A stretch of 64,000 bases of DNA, taken from the NCBI RefSeq assembly GCF_030409335.1, contig NZ_JAUFPN010000153.1, positions 1 through 64,000 of the forward strand, in the 5' to 3' direction. The translations under genes and the position numbers were made by a program. Shown piece by piece: positions 8,182-17,305 of the stretch (the first letter of the stretch is position 1; each line of letters opens with the position of its first letter). A model generated the notes under the pieces. It was not told where the DNA came from. It searched no databases and saw only the letters and a program-made list of their open reading frames with translations. This stretch comes from Paeniroseomonas aquatica. GTDB lineage: Bacteria; Pseudomonadota; Alphaproteobacteria; Acetobacterales; Acetobacteraceae.

Positions 8182-9033
8182 ATGAAGCTTTTGCGCTACG
8201 GCCCCGATGGCCAGGAAAAGCCCGGCATGCTCGATGCCTCGGGCACCCTTCGTGACCTCTCGGGCGTGATCCCCGATCTCGCCGGGGAGGCGCTGTCGGC
8301 CGCCGGGCTGGCGAAGCTCGCCGCGCTCGATCCGGCTTCGCTGCCGGCCGTCTCCGGCAGCCCGCGCATCGGGCCGCCGACGACGGGGATGAAGAACCTC
8401 ATCTGCATCGGGCTGAACTATGCCGACCATGCGGCCGAGACCGGCTCGCCGGTGCCGAAGGAGCCGATCGTCTTCCTGAAGTCGCTCGGCGCGCTGTGCG
8501 GCCCGAACGACGACGTCATCATCCCGAAGAACTCGGTGAAGTCCGACTGGGAAGTCGAGCTCTGCATCGTCATCGGCACCAAGGCGAAGTGCGTCAGCGA
8601 GGATGCGGCGCTGGACCATGTGGCGGGCTATGCGCTGGGCAACGACGTCTCCGAGCGCGAGTGGCAGATCGAGCGCGGCGGCGCCTGGGACAAGGGCAAG
8701 GGCTGCGACACCTTCGGCCCGGTCGGCCCCTGGCTGGTGACCAAGGATGAGGTGCCGGATCCGCAGAACCTGACGATGTTCTGCGACGTCGATGGCGTGC
8801 GGATGCAGGATGGCAGCACGCGGACGATGATCTTCGGGGTGAAGACCATCGTCTCCTATGTCTCGCACATGATCACGCTGCATCCGGGCGACGTGATCTT
8901 CACCGGCACGCCGCCGGGCGTAGGCCTCGGCAAAAAGCCGGCGCCGATCTTCCTGAAGGCGGGGCAGACCATGCACCTCGGCATCCAGGGGCTGGGCGAG
9001 CAGACCCAGCGGACCGTCGCCTACGAGGGCTGA
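8182..9033 (+). CDS. FAH-family hydrolase, likely 2,4-diketo-3-deoxy acid hydrolase
   Basis: 283 residues of the fumarylacetoacetate hydrolase fold. Metal-binding landmarks include the IGLNYADHAAE block, the SDWEVELCIVIG acidic cluster and the GTPPGVG loop. The arrangement, with an about 75-residue N-terminal cap starting MKLLRYGPDGQEKPG, is that of the proteins variously named ureidoglycolate lyase or 2,4-diketo-3-deoxy-L-fuconate hydrolase. AGGAGA stands nine bases before the ATG. It follows the SDR by 46 bases and is probably co-transcribed with it. In the proposed pathway it would cleave a 2,4-diketo-3-deoxy sugar acid into pyruvate and a short hydroxyacid (lactate or glycolate). A role in ureide breakdown is less likely, since the purine-type genes lie 34 kb away. 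Confidence 0.85.
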   Translation: MKLLRYGPDGQEKPGMLDASGTLRDLSGVIPDLAGEALSAAGLAKLAALDPASLPAVSGSPRIGPPTTGMKNLICIGLNYADHAAETGSPVPKEPIVFLKSLGALCGPNDDVIIPKNSVKSDWEVELCIVIGTKAKCVSEDAALDHVAGYALGNDVSEREWQIERGGAWDKGKGCDTFGPVGPWLVTKDEVPDPQNLTMFCDVDGVRMQDGSTRTMIFGVKTIVSYVSHMITLHPGDVIFTGTPPGVGLGKKPAPIFLKAGQTMHLGIQGLGEQTQRTVAYEG

Positions 9034-9040
9034 GCAGACG

Positions 9041-9064
9041 GGCGCCGGCCGTGCGGCCGGCGCC
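9041..9064. terminator. Perfect 10-bp hairpin between convergent genes
   Basis: GGCGCCGGCC at 9041-9050 pairs perfectly with GGCCGGCGCC at 9055-9064 around a GTGC loop. It lies 7 bases after the FAH hydrolase stop and 5 bases before the stop of the convergent dehydrogenase, so it could end transcription from both sides. The following T-run is weak (TGCGTT), so it may work as a GC-rich hairpin without a strict U-tract. Confidence 0.6.
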
Positions 9065-9069
9065 TGCGT

Positions 9070-10038
9070 TCACGCCAGCTCGGGGATGATCCAGAGCGGC
9101 TTCTCGCCGCGCGCCACCCGCTGGCAGTTGTCGAAGGCGTTGCGGAAGCGGGCCTGCTGGTTGTCCCAGGTGGGGCCGGCGAAATGCGGGGTCAGGATGA
9201 CGTTCGGCAGCCTGAACAGCGGGTTGTCGGCCGGAGGCGGCTCCTGGTCAAAGACATCGAGGCCGGCGCCGGCGATGCCGCCGGATTCGAGCGCCGCGGT
9301 CAGCGCCACCTCGTCGATCACCGGGCCGCGGCAGGTGTTGATGACATAGGCGCTGGGCTTCATCTGGGCGAGCTCGGCGGCGCCGATCATGTGCTTGCTG
9401 GCGGGCGTCAGCGGTACGTGCAGCGAGACAATGTCCGAGTTGCGCAGGATCTCGTTCAGCAGCTTGAAGCGGACGTCGAGCGCATCCTCCTCCGCCTCGG
9501 AGACGCGACGGATGTCGTAGTAGTGGACGGTCATGCCGAAGGCATTGGCCAGCCTCGCGACCTTCTTTCCGATGGCGCCGAGACCCACGATGCCCAGCAC
9601 CTTGTCGCGCAGCTCGAAGAGCTTGGTGCTGCCGGGGTTGTTGCCGCGCCAGCGGCCGGCGACCACGCTCTCATGCTGCCAGACCAGGCGGCGGCAGGTT
9701 GCCAGCATGAGCATCAGCGCGTGTTCGGCAACCGCGGTGCTGTTCGCCCCGCCGTTGTTGCACACGGGGATGCCGGCGCCGCGGGCGGCCTCGATATCCA
9801 CCGTGTCGTAGCCGGCCGACAGCAGCTGGAAGAGCTTCAGCTTCGGCGCAGTGGCGAAGAAGCCGGCATCGATCGCCTTGTTGCCGAAGCCGACGAGGAA
9901 ATCGGCGCCCGGTGCGGCGGCCTTGAACTCGGGGCCGCCGAAGGGGGCGATCACCAGCTCCATGCCGGCGGGAGCCAGCTCGCGGGCAATCTCGGCCGCG
10001 CTCAGCGCGCTGTCCATCATGACGATACGCGGGGCCAT
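9070..10038 (-). CDS. D-2-hydroxyacid dehydrogenase (NAD-binding)
   Basis: 322 residues. The two-domain D-isomer-specific 2-hydroxyacid dehydrogenase pattern is complete: NAD-binding GLGAIG after the first Rossmann strand, the substrate-binding/catalytic Arg in NTCRGPVID, the Glu in FDQEPPP and the catalytic His in LTPHFAGPT. These enzymes interconvert 2-keto acids and D-2-hydroxy acids; glyoxylate, hydroxypyruvate or phosphoglycerate are family substrates. The ATG at 10038 has AGGAG about eight bases upstream. It is convergent with the sugar-acid group and 42 bases downstream of the flavin monooxygenase gene, so it is likely in an operon with that gene. Lack of an ACT domain and the short length argue against a SerA-type phosphoglycerate dehydrogenase. 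Confidence 0.88.
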   Translation of the reverse strand: MAPRIVMMDSALSAAEIARELAPAGMELVIAPFGGPEFKAAAPGADFLVGFGNKAIDAGFFATAPKLKLFQLLSAGYDTVDIEAARGAGIPVCNNGGANSTAVAEHALMLMLATCRRLVWQHESVVAGRWRGNNPGSTKLFELRDKVLGIVGLGAIGKKVARLANAFGMTVHYYDIRRVSEAEEDALDVRFKLLNEILRNSDIVSLHVPLTPASKHMIGAAELAQMKPSAYVINTCRGPVIDEVALTAALESGGIAGAGLDVFDQEPPPADNPLFRLPNVILTPHFAGPTWDNQQARFRNAFDNCQRVARGEKPLWIIPELA

Positions 10039-10080
10039 TGGGGGTGCTCCTGGACGTTGTTGCGGCCAGGATAGCCCGCC

Positions 10081-11397
10081 TCAGAATTCCAGCAAATTGT
10101 CGCGGAATTGAGCATGCGCATAGGCGCGGCGGGTCAGGCCGCGGGCCTGCAGCGCGGGCACCAGACCGTCCGCCACCTCGGCGATGGTGCGGCGGCTGAC
10201 GTCGGTCATGGAGAAGAGGAAGCCGTCGCCGCCGACCTCCTCCATCGCCTCCGCCATTTGCCCGGCGATGGCATCCGGCGTGCCGACCAATTCGATCGAG
10301 CCGGAGGTGCCGCGGTAGCTCAGCATGGCCTGGCGCAGCGACTTGCTGCCGGCGGTGCGCTTGAAGTCGTCCAGGCTCTGCTGATGGCCGTTGGTGCGCA
10401 GGTCGAGCGTGTTCACCGGCGTGTCCAGGTCGTACTGGGCGAAGTCGATGTTGGTGATCTTGCCGAAAAAGGCCAGCAGCTGTGGGATCTGCGCCTCGGC
10501 GCGGGCGCGGCGCTGGGCCAGGCGTTCCTCGGCCTCGGCCTGGGTATGGCCGATGACGGGGTTCACCAGGAAGAGCACCTTCACCCGGTCCGGGTCGCGG
10601 CCCTGCGCCGCGGCGCGGGCGCGGACGTCGTCGCGGTAGGCCTTCATGCCGGCGGTGCCCTTGACGCCGGCGACGATGGTATCGGCATTGGCGCTGGCGA
10701 ATTGGCGGCCGCGGTTGCTGCCGCCCGCTTGGGCGATGACCGGGCGGCCCTGCGGGCAGGGCCCGGAATTCAGCGGGCCATGGGTCTTGTACCAGCGGCC
10801 CTCGAAATCGACGGCATGGACCTTGGTGTGGTCGATCATCACGCCGCTGGCGCGGTCGGCGATCAGCGCGCCGGGTTCCCAGCTGTCCCAGAGGCCGTTC
10901 ACCGCCTGCATGTATTCATCGGCCATGTCGTATCGGACATCGTGCTCCGGCAGGGCGGGCAGGCCGTAGTTGCGGGCGGCAACGTCCGAGCTGCCGGTGA
11001 CCATGTTCCAGCCGATGCGGCCGCTGCTGATCTGGTCGAGCGAGGCGATCATCCGCGCCAGCAGGTAGGGCGGATGGGTGAAGGTGGCGAAGGTGGGGAC
11101 GATGCCGATGCGCTTCGTCGCCGCCGCCATCAGCGTCGCGGTGATGGCCGGGTCCTGGCGAGGGACGGCCAGCGCGTGCTTGAGGTACAGCTCGCGCGAA
11201 TTGCCGTAGCTTTCGCCGACGTAGCTGCTGTCCTCGATCAGGATGTAGTCGAAGCAGGCGCGCTCGAGGTGGCGGGCCATGTCGCAGAACAGGTCGGGCG
11301 CCATCCAGTCGGTGCCGATGGTGCCGGTGAAGGGCTCGCCCCAGGCCTGGGCGGAGGAGCCCTGGAGGAACCAGCCGAGGTGGAAGGGTTTGGGCAT
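10081..11397 (-). CDS. LLM-class FMN-dependent monooxygenase (NtaA/SnaA/DmoA type)
   Basis: 438 residues of the bacterial luciferase-like TIM-barrel family. The pattern fits the NtaA/SnaA/SoxA(DszA) subfamily: LGWFLQGSS at the first strand, ILIEDSSYVG, the SSGRIGWNMVTG block, and PVIAQAGGSNRGRQFA for FMN binding. These enzymes use FMNH2 from a separate reductase and O2 to attack amines, chelators such as NTA, or organosulfur compounds. No flavin reductase is visible nearby. The start at 11397 (MPKPFHLGWF) has a GGAG about 9 bases upstream; the frame extends 11 codons further but through the palindrome at 11414-11430, an unlikely coding sequence. It is followed by the hydroxyacid dehydrogenase 42 bases later. 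Confidence 0.88.
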   Translation of the reverse strand: MPKPFHLGWFLQGSSAQAWGEPFTGTIGTDWMAPDLFCDMARHLERACFDYILIEDSSYVGESYGNSRELYLKHALAVPRQDPAITATLMAAATKRIGIVPTFATFTHPPYLLARMIASLDQISSGRIGWNMVTGSSDVAARNYGLPALPEHDVRYDMADEYMQAVNGLWDSWEPGALIADRASGVMIDHTKVHAVDFEGRWYKTHGPLNSGPCPQGRPVIAQAGGSNRGRQFASANADTIVAGVKGTAGMKAYRDDVRARAAAQGRDPDRVKVLFLVNPVIGHTQAEAEERLAQRRARAEAQIPQLLAFFGKITNIDFAQYDLDTPVNTLDLRTNGHQQSLDDFKRTAGSKSLRQAMLSYRGTSGSIELVGTPDAIAGQMAEAMEEVGGDGFLFSMTDVSRRTIAEVADGLVPALQARGLTRRAYAHAQFRDNLLEF

Positions 11398-11413
11398 GGG
11401 GAAGCTCCGCGGG

Positions 11414-11430
11414 ATGCTGGGTCCCAGCAT
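11414..11430. promoter_or_regulatory. 17-bp perfect palindrome upstream of the monooxygenase gene
   Basis: ATGCTGGGTCCCAGCAT is an exact inverted repeat with 8-bp arms around a single central base, ending 17 bases before the start codon of the monooxygenase. Its size, symmetry and position fit an operator for a dimeric regulator, but a 5'-UTR hairpin is not excluded. No regulator gene is adjacent. Confidence 0.4.
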
Positions 11431-11451
11431 GCAGGGTTCATGCCGCGGACG

Positions 11452-11496
11452 GCAGCCCCGCGGGGCTCAGCCCGGCGAAGGCCCCCTGCGGCCTTC
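11452..11496. repeat. Pair of short GC-rich hairpins (REP-like)
   Basis: AGCCCCG/CGGGGCT form a gapless palindrome at 11454-11467, and GAAGGCC (11477-11483) pairs with GGCCTTC (11490-11496). Two adjacent hairpins in a non-coding stretch look like a dispersed REP-type element of the kind scattered in high-GC proteobacterial genomes. Only one copy is in this window, so dispersal cannot be shown here. Confidence 0.35.
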
Positions 11497-11580
11497 CCTG
11501 GGATCTGGGCAGCCGTGTCCGTTCCGTGACCCTGGCCAGTTCGGCGAGCAAGGAGTCCATGATCAGGGGCAGGACGGCAG

Positions 11581-12005
11581 CTAGGCCAGGACCCCGGCAA
11601 GGCGGATCGGCAGATGCGGCCGTCGCCTGCCGAAACGCTGCGCCCCGGCCCGGAAGCATCCGAAGGCCAGCGCCAGGGCCGAGTTTGCGCCGTCGATGGC
11701 AAGCCATTGGGGCAGTCGGCCGAGGGTGCTGCGGATGAGGGCGGCCACCGCGATGAGCAGGCAGCCGATGCCCCAATCCTTCAATCCAGTTGCAGCCGAT
11801 CCTGCCGCCACAGTAGGCCGAGGAGCCAGCTGAAGACCACGGCGAGCATGAAGGCCATGGCCAGGCGGGAAGCCGGGGGAAGCCCATCCGTAGCGGCGCC
11901 GGGTGCGGGGATGCGACTCGCTGCGGCGCTGCGGCATGGTCGGCGTGGCGACTGCAGGCATAGCGTATGGCCCCTGGCGCTACGGCAAGCCGTGCTTGGC
12001 ACCAA
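11581..12005 (-). pseudogene. Remnant of a membrane sensor gene (GGDEF-type N-terminus)
   Basis: Two overlapping reading frames carry two halves of one membrane protein. One frame gives a transmembrane segment ending WLLGLLWRQDRLQLD and then a stop near 11781. The other frame continues with LKDWGIGCLLIAVAAL, then LPQWLAIDGANSALALAFG and AQRFGRRRP before stopping at 11581. Joined by a single frame change at about 11783, they read like the multi-helix N-terminal sensor region that precedes GGDEF domains in many alphaproteobacterial diguanylate cyclases, where a helix-WRQDRR-x-GLxDWxLG-helix pattern is common. No GGDEF domain follows, so the catalytic part has been lost. The remaining 11398-11580 holds only the palindrome and hairpins listed separately. 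The family assignment rests on remembered pattern similarity. Confidence 0.5.
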
Positions 12006-12076
12006 TAAGGCAAATCGCGCTGAAGTTACAGCTGCCTAGAGTAGTTTCGATCCTTGCCGGCCGGCCGGCGGTGCCC

Positions 12077-13771
12077 TCAGGGGCGCGGACGGTCCGGCCA
12101 GAAACGCACCCCATCCCGCGCCAGGCCGCCACCGAGGCCGATGGCGGTGCCATCCGCCCGCCAGCAGGCGGCGCCCTCCAACCCGCCATCGGCATGGAAG
12201 CGGATGCCGCACATGCCGCCCGCCACGTGCGGCAGCACGACGACCTCATGACCCAGGGCCGAGAGCTCCATCCGCACCTCCGGCGCGATGCCGCCTTCCA
12301 CCTCCAGCGCTTGTCCCTGGGTCCAGACCCGCGGCGCCTCGACCGCTTCCTGCAGCGACATGCCATGGTCGATCAGGGCGATGAGGCCCTGCATGGCCGA
12401 GCCGAAGATGCGGAGACCGCCGGGCAGGCCGAGGGCGGCGAAAGGCTTGCCATCCTTCAGCGCGATCAACGGGGCCTGGCTGGTGGTGATGCGCTTGCCC
12501 GGGGCGATCGACAGGGCATGGCCGGGACGGGGGTCGAACAGCGCCATGTAGTTGTTGGGGATCAGGCCGGCCTCGGGGATCAGGAAGCGGGCGCCAAAGA
12601 GGCTGTTGATGGTATGGGTCGCGCAGACGATGTGGCCCTCGTCGTCGGCGACCGTCAGGTGGGTCGTGTTCGGTGATTCGCCGGCCGCGACCCCGGCGTG
12701 CCAGTCCCGCGCCTGGTCGCGGTCGAGCAGCGCGCGGCGTTCGGCCGCATAGGCCTTGGCCAGCAGGCGGTCGACCGGGACGGTGACGAAGGCAGGGTCG
12801 GCGGTCGCCGCGGCCCGGTCGGCGAAGGCGATCTTCAGCGCCTCGGCGATCAGGTGAGTGGTCGCCGCCGTGCCGAAGCCCAGCGCGCGGAGGTCGAAGC
12901 CCTCCAGGATGTTCAACATCTGGATGACATGGACGCCGCCGGAGGAGGGCGGCGGCGGGCCGACGACCTCGTAGCCGCGATAGCTGCCGCGGACGGCGGC
13001 GCGTTCCTCCAGCCTGAAGTCGCGCAGGTCGGCGGCGGTGAGGATGCCGCCCAGGCGCTGGACATGGGCGGCGTCGGCGGCGCCGATGGCGCCGCCATGC
13101 AGGGCGCCGGGGCCCTCGGCGGCGATGGTGCGGAGCGTTTCGGCCGCGGCGCCCTGGACCAGGCGATCGCCGGGGCGGAGCGGGCTGCCGCCGGGCAGCA
13201 GCAGGGCGCTGATGGCGGAGTCGCGCGCCAGGTCCGGCGCCGCTTCCTGGATGCACTCGCCGAGGTAGGGGGTGATGGCATAGCCGCGCGCCGCCAGGCG
13301 GATGGCGGGCTGCATGACATCGGCCAGCGGCAGGCGGCCGTGACGGCGCAGCCCCTCCGCCCAGGCGAGCAGGTTGCCCGGGACGGCGACCGCCGTGGGC
13401 CCGAGGGAGTTGGCCCGCCCCTCGGTCTCCAGCGCGGCGGGCCAGTCCTGGGAGAGGGGGGTATACATGCCGGGGGTACCAGCGGCGGGGACGGTGGAGA
13501 GGCCGTCCAGCACGGTATGGCGGCCGTCGGGCAGGCGGAGATGCATCATGCCGCCGCCGAGCAGGCCGACCATCATCGGCTCGACCACGGTCAGGGCGAA
13601 GAGTGCGGCGACGGCCGCATCGACGGCGTTGCCGCCGGCGGCCAGCATCTCCGCCCCGGCGGCGGAGGCGAGCGGGTGGTTGGTGACGACCATGCCGCGG
13701 CGGCCGCGGGCGGGGTGCTTTTCGGGGGTGAAGGGGCTGCCGGCGCGGGCGCGCCAATCGTCGGATGGCAT
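12077..13771 (-). CDS. ggt: Gamma-glutamyltransferase family protein
   Basis: 564 residues. The large-subunit region shows MVVTNHPLASAAGAEMLAAGGNAVDAA-type residues near the start (the motif runs residues 27-52) and SSGGVHVIQMLNILEGF further on. The autoprocessing site is clear: PNTTHLTVAD, with Thr369 as the expected nucleophile and first residue of the small subunit, followed by ATHTINSLFGARFL. Later GKRITTSQAP and GLPGGLRIFGSA complete the small subunit of about 196 residues. The enzyme would cleave or transfer gamma-glutamyl groups (glutathione or gamma-glutamyl amides). No signal peptide is evident, so it may be cytoplasmic, unlike E. coli Ggt. The ATG at 13771 is chosen from family length; the frame stays open to 14560 but crosses the opposite-strand lectin-like gene. 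Confidence 0.9.
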   Translation of the reverse strand: MPSDDWRARAGSPFTPEKHPARGRRGMVVTNHPLASAAGAEMLAAGGNAVDAAVAALFALTVVEPMMVGLLGGGMMHLRLPDGRHTVLDGLSTVPAAGTPGMYTPLSQDWPAALETEGRANSLGPTAVAVPGNLLAWAEGLRRHGRLPLADVMQPAIRLAARGYAITPYLGECIQEAAPDLARDSAISALLLPGGSPLRPGDRLVQGAAAETLRTIAAEGPGALHGGAIGAADAAHVQRLGGILTAADLRDFRLEERAAVRGSYRGYEVVGPPPPSSGGVHVIQMLNILEGFDLRALGFGTAATTHLIAEALKIAFADRAAATADPAFVTVPVDRLLAKAYAAERRALLDRDQARDWHAGVAAGESPNTTHLTVADDEGHIVCATHTINSLFGARFLIPEAGLIPNNYMALFDPRPGHALSIAPGKRITTSQAPLIALKDGKPFAALGLPGGLRIFGSAMQGLIALIDHGMSLQEAVEAPRVWTQGQALEVEGGIAPEVRMELSALGHEVVVLPHVAGGMCGIRFHADGGLEGAACWRADGTAIGLGGGLARDGVRFWPDRPRP

Positions 13772-13906
13772 CGGATGGTCCTCGGGGTTGCCGGAGCCTC
13801 GCGCCGGGCGGCCCGGTGCGCAAGCCATGGCGGTTGCAGCCGCTTCGGCAACGTCGGACACTCGGCCGAGGCACGGCCACCAAAGGCTGGCCGGAGGGAG
13901 GAAACG

Positions 13907-14551
13907 ATGAAGGCATCGCACTGGCTGCTGGCCCTGGTGCCGGCGGCGGGGCTGGCGCTGGGCGCCGTGGCGCAGCCGAATACCATGGGCTTCTTCGTCA
14001 CCAGCAGCGGCCCTGGCCAGGGCGCCGACCTCGGCGGGCTGGCCGGGGCGGACGCACGCTGCCAGTCGCTGGCCCAGGCGGCGGGCGCCGGCGGGCGCAC
14101 CTGGCGGGCCTACCTCAGCACCAGCGGCGCCGGCGGGGTGAATGCGCGGGACCGCATCGGCCGCGGCCCCTGGCGCAATGCCAAGGGCGAGGTCGTGGCC
14201 AACAGCGTGGCGGAACTGCACGGCACCAATGCTCTGACCCTGCAGACGGCGCTGACCGAGAAGGGGGAGCCGATCAACGGCCGGCGGTCCACGCCCAATA
14301 CCCATGACATCCTCACCGGCTCCCAGCCGGACGGCACCGCCTTCGCCGGGGCGGAGGACCGGACCTGCCGCAACTGGACCTATTCCGGCGCCGAGGGCGC
14401 GGCGATGGTCGGGCACCACGACCGCGAGGGGCTGCGGGACGACGATGCCTCGAGGTCCTGGAACTCCTCCCACCCGAGCCGCGGCTGCGGCCAGGAGGCG
14501 CTGAAGACAACGGGCGGGGCCGGATTGTTCTACTGTTTCGCGGCGGATTGA
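13907..14551 (+). CDS. Secreted lectin-like protein
   Basis: 214 residues starting with a signal peptide (MKASHWLLALVPAAGLALG, cleavage near AVAQ). The mature domain starts MGFFVTSSGPGQGADLGGLAGAD and contains four cysteines in CQSL, CRNW, GCGQE and YCFAAD, which could form two disulfides. The pattern, with TWRAYLST, GRGPWRNAKG, NTHDILTGSQPDG and HPSRGCGQ blocks, matches a family often labelled lectin or collagen-endostatin-like in alphaproteobacteria. I know of no demonstrated ligand. GGGAGGAAAC is a strong ribosome site before the ATG. It is divergent from the gamma-glutamyltransferase by 135 bases and ends 20 bases before the groES promoter. Confidence 0.75.
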   Translation: MKASHWLLALVPAAGLALGAVAQPNTMGFFVTSSGPGQGADLGGLAGADARCQSLAQAAGAGGRTWRAYLSTSGAGGVNARDRIGRGPWRNAKGEVVANSVAELHGTNALTLQTALTEKGEPINGRRSTPNTHDILTGSQPDGTAFAGAEDRTCRNWTYSGAEGAAMVGHHDREGLRDDDASRSWNSSHPSRGCGQEALKTTGGAGLFYCFAAD

Positions 14552-14571
14552 ATCTGTCACGTGGCCTGCGC

Positions 14572-14599
14572 TTGACGCCTGCGCGGGCCTGTCCTACAT
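14572..14599 (+). promoter_or_regulatory. Sigma-70-type promoter of groES-groEL
   Basis: TTGACG at 14572-14577 as a -35 element and CTACAT at 14594-14599 as a -10 element, 16 bases apart (TACATG with 17 also possible). The predicted start of transcription falls inside the CIRCE element immediately downstream, so HrcA bound there would block initiation. Confidence 0.7.
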
Positions 14600-14601
14600 G
14601 G

Positions 14602-14628
14602 CTGGCACTCCTCCGGGGGGAGTGCTAG
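14602..14628 (+). promoter_or_regulatory. CIRCE operator (HrcA binding site)
   Basis: CTGGCACTC, nine spacer bases, then GAGTGCTAG. This matches the CIRCE consensus TTAGCACTC-N9-GAGTGCTAA at 14 of 18 arm positions, with the GCACTC/GAGTGC cores intact. It lies just after the -10 element and 77 bases before groES. Repression by HrcA at normal temperature and release on heat shock is the established mechanism for this element. Confidence 0.93.
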
Positions 14629-14704
14629 CGGGCCGCTGGGCGGTATCCGCGGGTCACCACGACCGGAGGAGGGAACCCTTGATAGAAAGACAGGAGAGGA
14701 CCGC

Positions 14705-15016
14705 ATGAGCTTCCGTCCCCTGCATGACCGCGTTCTCGTCCGTCGCGTGACGGCCGAAGAGAAGACCCGCGGCGGCATCATCATCCCCGACACCGCCAAG
14801 GAGAAGCCGCAGGAGGGTGAAGTCATCTCCGTCGGCTCCGGCACCCTGAACGACAAGGGCGAGCTCCGCGCGCTCGACGTGAAGGCCGGCGACCGCATCC
14901 TGTTCGGCAAGTGGTCGGGCACGGAAGTGAAGCTCGATGGCGAGGAGCTCCTGATCATGAAGGAGTCCGACATCATGGGCATTCTCGACACCCCCGCCGT
15001 CGCCAAGGCCGCCTGA
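14705..15016 (+). CDS. groES: Co-chaperonin GroES (Hsp10)
   Basis: 103 residues, slightly longer than the usual 95-97. It opens [13 protein letters not shown], has the mobile-loop region [17 protein letters not shown] (residues 18-34) that docks onto GroEL, and ends with the [13 protein letters not shown] strand plus a short TPAVAKAA tail. Seven copies cap the GroEL barrel and enclose unfolded client protein. AGGAGAGG precedes the ATG. It is the first gene of the CIRCE-controlled operon, with groEL starting 108 bases after its stop. Confidence 0.98.
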   Translation: MSFRPLHDRVLVRRVTAEEKTRGGIIIPDTAKEKPQEGEVISVGSGTLNDKGELRALDVKAGDRILFGKWSGTEVKLDGEELLIMKESDIMGILDTPAVAKAA

Positions 15017-15115
15017 GCTTCACAGCTCCCGCCTTCGACGATCATCAACACCGGCGGTCCGGACCGCGTCGTGGGCAGCAATGTCCCGGCAGCGACGGAC
15101 GGCCACATCCAATGA

Positions 15116-16774
<1,659 letters not shown>

Positions 16775-16803
16775 GCTCCGGGCAACCGGGCTTCGGAACC
16801 AGG

Positions 16804-16832
16804 GGGGCGGGCCGCAAGGCCCGCCCCTTTTT
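16804..16832 (+). terminator. Rho-independent terminator of groES-groEL
   Basis: GGGGCGGGCC at 16804-16813 pairs perfectly with GGCCCGCCCC at 16818-16827 around a GCAA tetraloop, followed at once by TTTTT. A textbook intrinsic terminator. Confidence 0.93.
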
Positions 16833-16869
16833 CGTTGAGACAACTCACGGAATCGCGTGCGCGCGATCG

Positions 16870-16898
16870 TTGACTTCCCTGTTCCGTTTCGTGTCCAC
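16870..16898 (+). promoter_or_regulatory. Possible cold-shock gene promoter
   Basis: TTGACT at 16870-16875 is a good -35 element; the -10 about 17-18 bases later is poor (GTCCAC/TCCACT). If used, it would leave a 5' leader of about 130 bases before the cold-shock ATG, which is usual for csp genes whose leaders act as RNA thermosensors. The leader structure cannot be judged by eye. Confidence 0.3.
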
Positions 16899-17035
16899 TG
16901 ATTGTCGCCAGCCGTTCTTGGCCCGCCTTGCCGTGCCCTCCCGGGGCGAAATCCCGGGCGCCTTCAAGCCGATCAAGCCCGGTTGTTCCGCGTAGGCGAT
17001 CGGCGTCCGCGCTTCAGGAGAGGAGGGTGCATCGC

Positions 17036-17239
17036 ATGGCGATCGGCACCGTGAAGTGGTTCAACGCGACGAAGGGTTTCGGCTTCATCGTCCCGCAGGA
17101 TGGCGGCAAGGACGTCTTCGTCCACATCACCGCCGTCCAGAAGGCGGGGCTTCAGGGCCTCAACGAGAACCAGAAGGTCAGCTACGACGTCGTGATGGAG
17201 CGCGGCAAGGCCGCCGCCGCCAACCTCAAACCGCTCTAG
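17036..17239 (+). CDS. Cold-shock protein (CspA family)
   Basis: 67 residues, a single five-stranded cold-shock domain. Both nucleic-acid binding motifs are present: RNP1 as KGFGFIVP and RNP2 as VFVHITAV, after the usual [11 protein letters not shown] opening. These proteins bind single-stranded RNA and DNA and melt RNA structure at low temperature, or act as general RNA chaperones. AGGAGAGGAGGG upstream of the ATG is an unusually strong ribosome site. It lies alone between the groEL terminator and its own downstream hairpin. Confidence 0.96.
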   Translation: MAIGTVKWFNATKGFGFIVPQDGGKDVFVHITAVQKAGLQGLNENQKVSYDVVMERGKAAAANLKPL

Positions 17240-17244
17240 GCTAC

Positions 17245-17267
17245 GCCCACCCGTCACATGGGTGGGC
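17245..17267 (+). terminator. Hairpin after the cold-shock gene
   Basis: GCCCACCC (17245-17252) pairs with GGGTGGGC (17260-17267) around a 7-base loop, starting 6 bases after the stop. The following TCTGAGG has no U-tract, so efficiency as an intrinsic terminator is doubtful. Confidence 0.5.
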
Positions 17268-17305
17268 TCTGAGGCCCAGGCCCCCCATGGTGCCACTTGC
17301 GGGAG

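Noticed and set aside
13772..14560. N-terminal extension of the gamma-glutamyltransferase to 827 residues
   Set aside because: It has no relation to the family and crosses the opposite-strand lectin-like gene, which has a signal peptide and ribosome site.
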